From Sulfurimonas sp. (GTDB lineage: Bacteria; Campylobacterota; Campylobacteria; Campylobacterales; Sulfurimonadaceae): a DNA stretch of 64,000 nucleotides. Position 1 is the stretch's first letter, and each line of letters begins with the position of its first letter. Positions 37,238-46,209 of the stretch are shown in pieces. The translations under genes were made by a program, and so were the position numbers. The DNA lies in the NCBI RefSeq assembly GCF_028694605.1, contig NZ_JAQVKP010000004.1, positions 1 to 64,000 of the forward strand. The letters run 5' to 3'. The notes under the pieces were generated by a model. It ran no database searches. It saw only the letters and a list, made by a program, of their open reading frames with translations, and was not told where the DNA came from.

Positions 37238-37354
37238 TTTATCTCCATTTATAGGGATTCCATGCTGTTATCATACAGAAACAAAACTTCAAAAATAAAA
37301 ATCTCAACACTTTTTGGATAAACTACTACATTGACCCGCAAAAAGGAGATTTTT

Positions 37355-37909
37355 ATGTCAACTTCGCTCATTATCTTAGTCGTTTTGGCTCTTATACTCG
37401 TCTTGATGTACAACTCGCTTGTTTCAAAGAAAAATCAGGTTGAAAATATCTTTGCAAGTGTTGATACGGTTCTTAAAAAACGCTACGACCTCATCCCAAA
37501 TCTTGTTGCGAGTGTAAGCAAATATATGGAGCATGAGAAGTCGCTTTTGCAAGAGGTTACAAAACTTCGCTCTGAAGCTACAAAGCCAAATATCAGCGAT
37601 GGAGAGAAAATAGCTCTCGATGCAAAAATCAGTTCTGCCCTTGGCTCCATCATGGTGGCGGTTGAAGCCTACCCTGAACTTAAAGCAAATGAAAATGTGA
37701 TGCACCTGCAACACACGCTGCATGAGGTAGAAGAGCAGATATCGGCGGCTCGACGTGCTTACAACCAATCGGTTACAGACTACAACAACGCTATTGAGAT
37801 GATACCGACAAGTTTTATGGCGTCACTTATGCGCTATGGAAGAAAGCAGGTGTTTGAAATTGATGTGAGCGAGAGACAAAATGTTAACGTAAAAGAGCTT
37901 TTTAGCTAG
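37355..37909 (+). CDS. LemA family protein
   Basis: A 184-aa membrane-anchored protein: one N-terminal span (about 4-22) then the LemA helical domain with the signature NQVENIFASVDTVLKKRYDLIPNLV-type run and VTDYNNAIEMIPTSF. The ATG at 37355 has AAGGAG upstream; an earlier TTG frame start is not used. Eight bases separate it from the DUF3137 gene, a pairing common in this phylum. Function is unknown beyond envelope association. Confidence 0.88.
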   Translation: MSTSLIILVVLALILVLMYNSLVSKKNQVENIFASVDTVLKKRYDLIPNLVASVSKYMEHEKSLLQEVTKLRSEATKPNISDGEKIALDAKISSALGSIMVAVEAYPELKANENVMHLQHTLHEVEEQISAARRAYNQSVTDYNNAIEMIPTSFMASLMRYGRKQVFEIDVSERQNVNVKELFS

Positions 37910-37917
37910 GCATAGCG

Positions 37918-38859
37918 ATGAAAAGTGTAAGCGAACTGACAGACTTTTACTACAAAAACCTCTATCCCACACTTGAAAAACTGGAAAAAGACAGAAAAAA
38001 CCTCAGCCATCGCATCGTTATGGTTGGGATTTTTCTCACGCTTATTGCGGGCGTTGCAGCATACTCACTCAAAGGTTTTTATGAATTTGTTCTTTTTGCT
38101 TATATTGCGCTGGGTGGTATAGCTTATAAATTTTTAGTGCATGATTATACTCATGAGTTTAAGATGAGCGTTATCAAACCGCTTATTCACTCTATAGATT
38201 CAAGTTTGCTCTACTCTTCCACAACGCATGTCTCAGAGTATCTTTTTGAATACTCTCACCTATTTTCCTCACCGGACAAACTAAGCGGAAATGACTATGT
38301 CAAAGGTCAAATTGACGGTATCAACATCCAGTTTTCAGACCTTCATGCCCAAAAGAAGCATCAAAACTCTAAAGGCAAAGATACCTGGACTACCATCTTT
38401 CAAGGGCTTTTTATCGTTGCGGATTTTAACAAACACTTTAACGGAGAGACAATCGTTCTGCCCGACACCGCACAAAGCACTTTTGGAGAGCTTATAGGGC
38501 AATGGCTTCAGTCAAACAATGCCGCAAGGGATGAGCTTGTCAAGATGGATGACCCGTCGTTTGAGAAGGAGTTTGTCGTTTACTCCGACAACCAGATAGA
38601 AGCCAGATACATCCTCTCGCACGCACTAATGAAAAAACTGCTCGATTTTAAGCACAAATCGGCTCATCCAGTATATATCTCTTTTATAGGAACGCATATC
38701 TATATGGCGATTAGCTATGACAAAGACCTCTTTGAACCGTCTGTTTTTCGCTCACTCTTAGAGTATAAAGTGGCGATGGAGTATGTAAAAACACTTCATT
38801 TAGCCATAGGTGTCGTTGAAGAACTCAAACTAAACCAAAAACTTTGGAGCAAAAGATGA
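37918..38859 (+). CDS. DUF3137 domain membrane protein
   Basis: A 313-aa protein with two adjacent membrane spans (about 35-55 and 57-75) and a long cytosolic C-terminal domain containing FQGLFIVADFNKHFNG, typical of DUF3137 proteins paired with LemA. Function unknown; the pair may form an envelope complex. The stop overlaps the next ATG (ATGA). Confidence 0.82.
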   Translation: MKSVSELTDFYYKNLYPTLEKLEKDRKNLSHRIVMVGIFLTLIAGVAAYSLKGFYEFVLFAYIALGGIAYKFLVHDYTHEFKMSVIKPLIHSIDSSLLYSSTTHVSEYLFEYSHLFSSPDKLSGNDYVKGQIDGINIQFSDLHAQKKHQNSKGKDTWTTIFQGLFIVADFNKHFNGETIVLPDTAQSTFGELIGQWLQSNNAARDELVKMDDPSFEKEFVVYSDNQIEARYILSHALMKKLLDFKHKSAHPVYISFIGTHIYMAISYDKDLFEPSVFRSLLEYKVAMEYVKTLHLAIGVVEELKLNQKLWSKR

Positions 38860-39632
38860 ACGAAAAAGAGATGTTTTTACAGAGCATCAAAGATTTTCTC
38901 ACTCCCAAAATGCTTAGGTTCTCTGTCATGCCATTTCTCATCACGCTTGTGGTGATGTATGTACTATTTTTTACTTTAGCGGGGATGGGCGTGGAGCAGC
39001 TGGGAACTATGCAAATAGAGAGTTCGCAGACAACCATCCAAAATGGTGTACCGCACACCGAGAGCCTGAGTGCGCAGCTTGAGGATTCTTCCATCATCAA
39101 GTTTCTTATGAGCTACACCCTCACCTCATGGTTGGCAACCTTTCTTATCTACACCGTGGGTGGGTTTTTGACCATCTACCTCTCTGTTTTTATCGCAGTT
39201 ATCGTAATCGGATTTTTAACCCCTTTTGTCTTGAAAGAGTTGCAGGCAAGACACTATAAAGATGTCACAATGACAGGACATTCCAACCCTATAATGGCTC
39301 TTTTTTTAGCACTTAAATGGATAGCGGTGATGCTTTTGCTCTTTTTGCTCTTTATCCCCCTCTACTTCATCCCGCTTCTTAACATCGTAGCCATCAACAT
39401 ACCGCTCTACTATTTTTTTCATAAAATGCTCACTTTTGATATCGCCTCAAACATCTGCACCAAAGAGGAGAGCAGACAAATCGGCTACTTTAGCGGCAAC
39501 AAAATAATGGTAAAAACAGCAGCGCTTTACCTGCTCTCGCTTGTTCCTTTTGTTATCTTCTTTACAGCTATCTTTTTTGTGATTTACTTGGGGCATACCT
39601 ATTTTTCAGAGGTAAAAAAAATAAGGGCATAA
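38856..39632 (+). CDS. EI24 domain (CysZ-like) membrane protein
   Basis: A 258-aa integral membrane protein with about five hydrophobic segments; the pattern LRFSVMPFLITLVVMYVLF near the start and the C-terminal IFFVIYLGHTYF fit EI24/CysZ-type proteins. CysZ is a sulfate transporter, but many EI24 proteins have no known substrate. ATG at 38856 has GGAG 8 bases upstream. Last gene of the LemA-DUF3137-EI24 set. Confidence 0.78.
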   Translation: MNEKEMFLQSIKDFLTPKMLRFSVMPFLITLVVMYVLFFTLAGMGVEQLGTMQIESSQTTIQNGVPHTESLSAQLEDSSIIKFLMSYTLTSWLATFLIYTVGGFLTIYLSVFIAVIVIGFLTPFVLKELQARHYKDVTMTGHSNPIMALFLALKWIAVMLLLFLLFIPLYFIPLLNIVAINIPLYYFFHKMLTFDIASNICTKEESRQIGYFSGNKIMVKTAALYLLSLVPFVIFFTAIFFVIYLGHTYFSEVKKIRA

Positions 39633-39637
39633 GAATT

Positions 39638-40057
39638 TTAGGGCTTTGATATCTCCAAATCATCCATCATTACATTGATAAGTTTTGCGAAAAGTGCCTC
39701 TTTTTGCTCTCCTTTGTAGTCCATGTAAGCGGTATAGATTTTTTCTTGTTCATAAAAAAGTTCGATTGAGACAAGCCCGTCAAAACTGTAGTCCGACGAT
39801 GTTTTTGAGAGTGGATTTGTACAGGCTTTTTTGTAGTTTCTGTGTTCGGCTCTTAGGCGATAAGGAGATTTTGCAACCAAAAAACCCATTTTTTGCATGA
39901 TAGTTTGCACACTCTCTTTTGAAAATGTATCATTGGCAACAATCTCTATGGAAGAGAAGTTTGCGCCGATTTTGTTTTTGTTATGGATGTTTGTGTAGAT
40001 TTTACCATCACACCCGATAAAAAAAAGCACAAAAGCGAGCAAAAAACCTTTTTTCAT
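39638..40057 (-). CDS. small lipoprotein of unknown function
   Basis: A 139-aa lipoprotein: signal with lipobox FFIGC (Cys16), then a mixed alpha/beta domain of about 120 residues. The SKESVQTIMQKMGFLVAKSPYRLRAE part resembles the alpha/beta pattern of secretin- or LptE-like envelope domains, but I would not name a family. It converges with the EI24 gene and starts 9 bases from the end of the helicase gene. Confidence 0.72.
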   Translation of the reverse strand: MKKGFLLAFVLFFIGCDGKIYTNIHNKNKIGANFSSIEIVANDTFSKESVQTIMQKMGFLVAKSPYRLRAEHRNYKKACTNPLSKTSSDYSFDGLVSIELFYEQEKIYTAYMDYKGEQKEALFAKLINVMMDDLEISKP

Positions 40058-40066
40058 ATAAAAATC

Positions 40067-42148
40067 TCACTCATCCTCATCCGCTCCATCTTTCAAAACC
40101 ATCGCTCTGTAGCTCTCATCTTTTGGGACAAGCCCTGCCTCATAGAGAAACTGTGAGGGCAAAAAGTTCATCTTTTTGATTTTGTCAAATTTGGCATAGC
40201 TTAGATAGAGTATATCTTTGGCACGGGTAACGGCTACATAAAAAAGTCTTCTCTCCTCATCCAGTGAGCCGCCGCGCTGCATCAGTTTTCGGTTTGGAAA
40301 GCGTCCGTCCATCAAATCAACGATGTAAACCTCTTTGTACTCCAAACCTTTTGAAGCGTGGACACTTAGCAGGTTTACTCCCTCGCCTTGCGTCAAGTCT
40401 GATGAGCCTAAAATCATAGCGTTTAAAAAGCGTTCATGCTCATTGTAAGGCACGGAGAGTTCTTCGAGCAAAATCATCTTTCGCTTTATCCGCACCAGCG
40501 ACTCGGCTTTTTGCCTCTCGTCAACCGTTCCGTCTTTAAGCAACGCTCTTTTGCTTGAGAGCTGTTCTGCTATGTATGTGTAGATGGCGGAATCTGCGAT
40601 TTTTTTGACGATGGTACGAGGCTGTTTTACGCCTTTTAAGTCACGAAAGAGAAGATAAAAATCGTGCAAAAATGTCGCACTCTCTTTGGTAAGTTTTGGG
40701 TGTTTTAAAATCGGATTTTTCATAAACTTCTCTTCAAAGTTGCATTTTGCAAACTTTGCCACACTTCCAAGCTCCAAAAAATCATCAAAAAGCCCTAGCT
40801 GATGGTTTAGTTTTCTCTTCTCAAAAGGATTGGTTATGGAGACATCCGGAGCGTAAAGCCCATAAAAGATACTTCCATGCCCAAGGCGTTTAAGTGCGAT
40901 ATAAATCTCTTTTGCCATTGCACTACCTACCCCTTTTGCAAACTCAAAGAGATGGATAAACGCCATCATGTCCGATTCGTTAACAAGCAGCGTGTAAAAA
41001 TCAAGCACTGCTTTTACTTCACGCGCATCAAAAAAACTTGTTCCGCCCTTTCTTCGACAGTTGATGCCAAGTTCACGCAATGCTACTTCTATACCATCGG
41101 CAGAGGAGTTGTTACGAAAGATAACGGCTATCTCATCACGCACGGTGAGTGTTTTACTTATCTTGTGGGCGATGTCGTGGTACTGGTCAAAAAGTTCATC
41201 ATACGCCAGAAGTTTTGGAGGCTCTGCGTGCTGCACTCGTGTAACTTCAAGTTTTTTAGGGTAAATCCTCTCATTGTACTCTATGACTTTAGAAGCAAGT
41301 GAGAGTATGGGAACAGTGGAGCGGTAGTTTTTTGTCAAGGTGTGAACAGTGGCATTTGGATATTTTTTTGAAAAGGAGCCGATGATAGAGATATCAGCGC
41401 CGTTAAATGCGTAAATACTCTGGTCATAATCCCCAACACAAAAGAGCGATGGAGGGTTCATAGCATCTATGAGCGTGCCTTGAAGCGCATTGGTGTCTTG
41501 ATACTCATCCACAAGCACCTCTTTGTATCCAAGCTCTTTTGTGGCGCATAGTCTGCGAAAGTTGAGCAGCAAATCGTTGAAATTGACAAAACCGTACTCT
41601 TTTTTAAGCTCCTCAAACTCATCTACGATATCGGCGTAAATCATGGCAAAAAGCTCATGTTCGGGAAACTTTGACTTGACCCACTCTTCAAAATAGGCAT
41701 TTAACTCCGTATTTTGATATAAAGAGTACATATCGTAAAGATAGTTTCCGCCATAAGGAGAAATCTCCGCTCCCAAATGCCCAAAAGAACGCTTTTCATA
41801 GACACTTCTAAAAAGGGTTTTCAACTCTCTTTGCTGCTTTAAGACAACTTTTTTATCATCTTTTTTAAGCCATCTGTAGCTCACCGCATGAAAGGTTCCC
41901 GCATCTATTTTTGAAGCTATCTCTTTTCCAAAGTACTCCGCTACCCTCTGCACCATCTCAGCTGCGGCTTTGTTGGTAAAGGTAAGAAGCAAAATCTCAC
42001 TAGGTTTGACACCGCTGCCAAGCAGGTAGGCTATGCGCCCTACAATAGTCGAAGTTTTGCCTGTTCCTGCCGAAGCAATGATGAGATTTTGAGCGGATTT
42101 GGATGTAGCAGCAAGATACTGCTCCTGATTTAAGCGGGAAAGCGGCAA
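40067..42148 (-). CDS. UvrD/Rep-family DNA helicase
   Basis: Superfamily 1A 3'-5' helicase of 693 aa: Q-motif LSRLNQEQYLA, Walker A ASAGTGKTSTI, motif II VDEYQDTNALQ, motif III GDYDQSIYAFNGA, motif IV LTKNYRST, motif VI VAVTRAKDILYL. A UvrD/PcrA-type repair or replication helicase; PcrA, UvrD and Rep cannot be separated. TTG at 42148 is preferred because AGAGGAG is 7 bases upstream; a TTG at 42175 lies before that site. Confidence 0.9.
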   Translation of the reverse strand: MPLSRLNQEQYLAATSKSAQNLIIASAGTGKTSTIVGRIAYLLGSGVKPSEILLLTFTNKAAAEMVQRVAEYFGKEIASKIDAGTFHAVSYRWLKKDDKKVVLKQQRELKTLFRSVYEKRSFGHLGAEISPYGGNYLYDMYSLYQNTELNAYFEEWVKSKFPEHELFAMIYADIVDEFEELKKEYGFVNFNDLLLNFRRLCATKELGYKEVLVDEYQDTNALQGTLIDAMNPPSLFCVGDYDQSIYAFNGADISIIGSFSKKYPNATVHTLTKNYRSTVPILSLASKVIEYNERIYPKKLEVTRVQHAEPPKLLAYDELFDQYHDIAHKISKTLTVRDEIAVIFRNNSSADGIEVALRELGINCRRKGGTSFFDAREVKAVLDFYTLLVNESDMMAFIHLFEFAKGVGSAMAKEIYIALKRLGHGSIFYGLYAPDVSITNPFEKRKLNHQLGLFDDFLELGSVAKFAKCNFEEKFMKNPILKHPKLTKESATFLHDFYLLFRDLKGVKQPRTIVKKIADSAIYTYIAEQLSSKRALLKDGTVDERQKAESLVRIKRKMILLEELSVPYNEHERFLNAMILGSSDLTQGEGVNLLSVHASKGLEYKEVYIVDLMDGRFPNRKLMQRGGSLDEERRLFYVAVTRAKDILYLSYAKFDKIKKMNFLPSQFLYEAGLVPKDESYRAMVLKDGADEDE

Positions 42149-42193
42149 AAAAACTCCTCTAAAAAAAGAGGGCAATTATACCGCTTTAAAACT

Positions 42194-42691
42194 TTAGATT
42201 TGAACAAATCCAGACGGTTTTACACCACACACGGGGCAGTTTTGTGTCGGTTCTCCTATCTCTATGTAACCGCACAGAGGACAGAGATAGATACCTACTT
42301 CATCTATATCTTTTCCTTCTCTTACGGCTTCAAGCGCTTTTTTATAAAGCTCGGCGTGAACCTTTTCAGCTTCCATCGCCCATCCAAACATCTTCTTTGC
42401 TTTATGTCCCTCGGCAACAGCTTGTTCATACATCGGCGGGTACATATCTTCATACTCGTAAGTCTCTCCGCCAATCGCCGCTTCAAGGTTTTCTAGCGTT
42501 GAGCCTATCTTATCCATTGCTTTTAAATGTCCCTCAGCGTGAATCTTCTCAGCTTCTGCCGTTGTGCGGAAAAGCTTTGCGATGTTTGCAAACCCGTCTT
42601 TTTCCGCCTGCTTTGCAAACGCACTATACTTTTGGTACGCTCCGCTCTCTCCGCTAAATGCTACCTCTAAGTTCTCTTTTGTATTTGGCAT
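42194..42691 (-). CDS. rubrerythrin
   Basis: Non-haem iron peroxidase of 165 aa that reduces hydrogen peroxide in anaerobes and microaerophiles. Four-helix di-iron part with EAYQKYSAF-like ligands (GESGAYQKYSAFAKQAE, AEAEKIHAEGH, EAEKVHAELYKKA) and a C-terminal rubredoxin knuckle (CPLC...CPVC). Read together with the host-attachment-like gene (11-base gap). An oxidative-stress role is expected. Confidence 0.93.
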   Translation of the reverse strand: MPNTKENLEVAFSGESGAYQKYSAFAKQAEKDGFANIAKLFRTTAEAEKIHAEGHLKAMDKIGSTLENLEAAIGGETYEYEDMYPPMYEQAVAEGHKAKKMFGWAMEAEKVHAELYKKALEAVREGKDIDEVGIYLCPLCGYIEIGEPTQNCPVCGVKPSGFVQI

Positions 42692-42702
42692 GCTTACTCC
42701 TA

Positions 42703-43134
42703 CTATTTTTCAAAATGCTCTAAGAGCTTGTTGGTTGGAATTTTTGTCAAATCGGCATGAAGATTTATCTTCATATCTTTCTTAATATTCTCAGCAATTA
42801 ACTCTACGATTTGATTGTTAATAGCCTTTGGTGCGGCAAAGTACCATACGTCATAACTATTTTTTTGCAGAGCCTCGGCAAGTTGCTCTCCTATCTCTTT
42901 GATTCTTCTGCGTTCCCATTCAAGGACAAGGTTATGATCCTCACCCGCACCGCTGCCGCCGGCACTCATAAAGTGACCCTGCTGATCAGAGACCTTCTCG
43001 CTTAATCTTTTATGCGTCTCAAGGCTGTCTATATCCTCAAGAAGCTCCAACGACTCTCTGCCGAGCGAATCTTTTTTTACTTCAAACAATTTAAAATGCT
43101 GCAAATCAGCAATTACAATAAGCTTTTTTAACAT
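42703..43134 (-). CDS. host-attachment (Host_attach) family protein
   Basis: A 143-aa cytoplasmic protein of the family named after an Agrobacterium attachment gene: LIVIADLQHFKLFEV at the start, FAAPKAINNQIVELI and DLTKIPTNKLLEHF at the end. The real role is not known; gene company with rubrerythrin hints at stress, not host contact. First gene of the pair; the 264-bp inverted-repeat element lies just upstream. Confidence 0.75.
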   Translation of the reverse strand: MLKKLIVIADLQHFKLFEVKKDSLGRESLELLEDIDSLETHKRLSEKVSDQQGHFMSAGGSGAGEDHNLVLEWERRRIKEIGEQLAEALQKNSYDVWYFAAPKAINNQIVELIAENIKKDMKINLHADLTKIPTNKLLEHFEK

Positions 43135-43164
43135 GAGAACTCCAATCTATTCATTGAATTTAAG

Positions 43165-43428
43165 GGCACCTCTAAAAATTCTAACCACCTTCAGCGATAA
43201 AGCCAAGTTCACAATCAAGGCGGCTCTTTGCAGCCCTAGCTAAGGCTAAGGCAAAAAGAGGCAACGCAGAGTGTGGGCTTGGCTCTATCGCCCTGCGGGA
43301 GGGTTTAAAAAAGCGATATGCCGCAAAACTTTTTATCGCCTTAGCGTTGGCTAAGGCTCAAAAAAGATTTTGCATCATCTCATCTTTTTTAAATCCCTCT
43401 GAAGGTGGTTAGAATTTTTAGAGGTGCC
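43165..43428. mobile_element. 264-bp non-coding element with perfect 29-bp terminal inverted repeats (MITE-like)
   Basis: Bases 43165-43193 are the exact reverse complement of 43400-43428. The interior has no open frame of note but has further symmetry: GGGTTTAAAAAAG near 43307 against CTTTTTTAAATCCC near 43385, and GCTAAGGC/GCCTTAGC pairs. TTAAG occurs on both outer flanks, a possible target duplication with one base of asymmetry. It fills the 446-base divergent gap between the host-attachment-like gene and valS; the rest of the gap holds only the valS promoter. Alternative: a transcribed structured RNA. Confidence 0.75.
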
Positions 43429-43536
43429 ATTAAGAAATATAACAACTTCATTCTATCAAGAAATTATAAAAATATTCTTTAAAAATCGACAAAAAATCAA
43501 GCGTGCAGTATAAGTACATCCTCACAACATTTACGC

Positions 43537-43542
43537 TATAAT
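43537..43542 (+). promoter_or_regulatory. -10 box of valS
   Basis: TATAAT within TTTACGCTATAATCGC, 39 bases before the valS ATG and about 110 bases after the inverted-repeat element. Confidence 0.6.
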
Positions 43543-43580
43543 CGCGAACTTTTAAACCAGAAAATTAAGGTAACTTAAAT

Positions 43581-46208
43581 ATGTCAAACAGCTACGAACC
43601 GCAACTTACGGAAGATAAATTTTATAAAATTTGGGAAGAGCGAGGCTACTTTGAAGTGGACGCAAACAGTTCTATTCAAGAAGAGGGAAAAAACTTCTCC
43701 ATCATGATGCCTCCGCCAAACGTTACGGGACGTCTTCACATAGGTCACGCACTCACATTTACGCTTCAAGATATCATTACCCGCTACAAAAGAATGGACG
43801 GTTACAAAACTCTATGGCAGCCCGGGACTGACCATGCAGGGATTGCGACACAAAATGTCGTTGAAAAACAGCTTCTTGCAGAGGGAACGACCAAAGAGGC
43901 AATCGGCAGAGAGGCGTTTTTAAAGAGAGCGTGGGCGTGGAAAGAGGAGTCGGCAGGAATCATGACTTCACAGCTTCGCAAAATGGGAGTAAGTCCTGCT
44001 TGGAAGCGTGAGCGTTTTACGATGGACGACGGACTTCAAAAGTCAGTTAAAGAGGCATTTGTGCATCTCTACAACCAAGGGCTAATCGTTCGTGGAAACT
44101 ACATGGTAAACTGGTGTACGCATGACGGTGCGCTTAGCGACATAGAAGTTGAGCATGAAGACCACGACGGCAAGTTTTATCACATCCGCTACCCGTTTGC
44201 AGATGGAAGCGGCTTTGTAGAAGTTGCAACGACAAGACCTGAGACATACTTTGGCGATACTGCCGTTATGGTTCATCCAGAAGATGCACGCTACAAGCAC
44301 CTCTTGGGTAAAAAAGTAAGACTTCCGCTAACAGACAGAGAAGTCGCCATCATCGCCGATGAACATGTTGATATGACCTTTGGAACGGGTGTGGTAAAAG
44401 TCACTCCCGCACACGACCAAAACGACTACGAAGTGGGCAAAAGACATGATTTGGAGTTCATCACGGTATTTGACGAAAAAGGTATTTTAAACGACTATGC
44501 AGGCGAATTTAAAGGACTGGAGAGACTTGAAGCAAGAGAGATAATCGTAAAAAAATTATCTGATGAAGGCTTTATCGTAAAGGTAGAAGACCATAAACAT
44601 CAAGTCGGACACTGCTACAGATGTAAAAATGTAGTCGAACCTTACATCTCAAAGCAGTGGTTTGTAAGAAGCGAAGTGGCTAAAAAATCGATAGAAAAAA
44701 CAAACAACGGCGAAGCAAAATTTTTCCCTCCTCACTGGATAAACTCATACAACTCTTGGATGGGCGATTTGCGTGACTGGTGTATCTCTCGCCAACTTTG
44801 GTGGGGACATCAGATACCTGTATTTTACTGCGGCGATTGTGACCATGAGTGGGCAAGTCTAAAAGATAGTGAGCATGAGTGTCCAAAGTGTGCTTCAAAA
44901 AACATAGCGCAAGACCCTGATGTTCTTGACACTTGGTTTAGCTCCGCCCTCTGGCCTTTTTCTACGCTTGGGTGGGGAAATGGCGATGTTGACATGGACA
45001 AACTCTTCACCTCGCAGGATATGAAAGATTTTTATCCAAATTCGCTTCTTATCACAGGCTTTGACATCCTCTTTTTCTGGGTTGCCAGAATGATGATGAT
45101 GGGAGAGAGTTTTATAGGTGAGTTGCCGTTTAACCACATCTACCTTCACGCACTCGTTCGTGATGAGCATGGGCAAAAGATGTCCAAATCAAGAGGCAAT
45201 GTTATCGACCCTCTTGATATGGTTGAGAAATACAGTGCCGACATACTCCGCTTCACTCTTGCCATCTCCGCGGCACAGGGGCGTGACATCCGTATGAGTA
45301 CGGACAAATTGGAGCAAAACCGCAACTTTACAAACAAGCTCTACAATGCGGCAAAATTTTTGCAGATGAATGTTGCAACATTTCCTGATTTGAGAGGTTT
45401 TTGTGTTGAGAGCGACCTTGGGCGCTATATGCTCTCTCGCCTCAACATGGCTACACTTGAAGTTCGTTCATGTATGGATGAGTACAGATTTAACGATGCG
45501 GCAACCGTGCTTTATCGCTTTTTATGGAACGAGTTCTGTGACTGGGGAATCGAGCTTAGCAAAGCGGACAAAGGCGCGATTGTAGAGCTTGGAGCAATTT
45601 TTAAAGAGGCTATGAAGCTTCTTCATCCGTTTATGCCTTTCATCACCGAGTATCTCTACCATGAACTCTCAGGCACGAGCTTGGAAGACGGCGAATCAAT
45701 CATGCTTATGAAGTATCCATTTAAAACAAAAAAGCGAGAAAAAGATGAGGCAAAATTTGAGCTTATCATGGACGCTATCGTCTCTATCCGCCGTGCAAAA
45801 GTTTTAGTCGATTTGGCAAACCAAAAGATAGAAAAAGCTTATGTCAAGATGGAGGGCATCTCAAGCAAAGAGCAAGAGTCGATGATACCGTTTATCTCAA
45901 GACTGGCAAAGGTAGAAGTTGTAGAGTTCACAGATGTAAAAATAGAAAATGCCATAAGCGACATCTCCCAAAAGTGCGAAACTTTTATCCCGACACAAAG
46001 CATCGACCTCACGCCTATCATCAGTCGTCTTACAAAACAGGATGAAAAACTCCAAAAAGAGATAGACAAAATCGGCGGCATGCTAAACAACGAACGCTTT
46101 GTTGCAAATGCGCCAGAGGATGTCTTGGCAAAAAACCGTGAGCTATTGGCGGATGCGCAGGATAAGCAGACAAAAGTAAGGGAGCAGTTACACTCACTGC
46201 AAAACTAA
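43581..46208 (+). CDS. valS: valyl-tRNA synthetase
   Basis: Charges tRNA-Val; the window also holds two tRNA-Val genes. Class I synthetase of 875 aa: HIGH in GRLHIGHA (about residue 53), the editing domain, KMSKS near residue 533, the anticodon domain, and the C-terminal ValS coiled coil (about 810-875). Two CxxC pairs (about 430-450) form a zinc ribbon, as in the type found in many bacteria. The SulP gene starts one base after its stop. Confidence 0.97.
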   Translation: MSNSYEPQLTEDKFYKIWEERGYFEVDANSSIQEEGKNFSIMMPPPNVTGRLHIGHALTFTLQDIITRYKRMDGYKTLWQPGTDHAGIATQNVVEKQLLAEGTTKEAIGREAFLKRAWAWKEESAGIMTSQLRKMGVSPAWKRERFTMDDGLQKSVKEAFVHLYNQGLIVRGNYMVNWCTHDGALSDIEVEHEDHDGKFYHIRYPFADGSGFVEVATTRPETYFGDTAVMVHPEDARYKHLLGKKVRLPLTDREVAIIADEHVDMTFGTGVVKVTPAHDQNDYEVGKRHDLEFITVFDEKGILNDYAGEFKGLERLEAREIIVKKLSDEGFIVKVEDHKHQVGHCYRCKNVVEPYISKQWFVRSEVAKKSIEKTNNGEAKFFPPHWINSYNSWMGDLRDWCISRQLWWGHQIPVFYCGDCDHEWASLKDSEHECPKCASKNIAQDPDVLDTWFSSALWPFSTLGWGNGDVDMDKLFTSQDMKDFYPNSLLITGFDILFFWVARMMMMGESFIGELPFNHIYLHALVRDEHGQKMSKSRGNVIDPLDMVEKYSADILRFTLAISAAQGRDIRMSTDKLEQNRNFTNKLYNAAKFLQMNVATFPDLRGFCVESDLGRYMLSRLNMATLEVRSCMDEYRFNDAATVLYRFLWNEFCDWGIELSKADKGAIVELGAIFKEAMKLLHPFMPFITEYLYHELSGTSLEDGESIMLMKYPFKTKKREKDEAKFELIMDAIVSIRRAKVLVDLANQKIEKAYVKMEGISSKEQESMIPFISRLAKVEVVEFTDVKIENAISDISQKCETFIPTQSIDLTPIISRLTKQDEKLQKEIDKIGGMLNNERFVANAPEDVLAKNRELLADAQDKQTKVREQLHSLQN

Positions 46209-46209
46209 A

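Noticed and set aside
42200-43005. Plus-strand frames over the rubrerythrin and host-attachment genes
   Set aside because: Antisense to well-supported genes with no independent evidence.
43165-43428. CRISPR repeat or complete insertion sequence
   Set aside because: There are only two inverted (not regularly spaced direct) repeats and no transposase frame between them.
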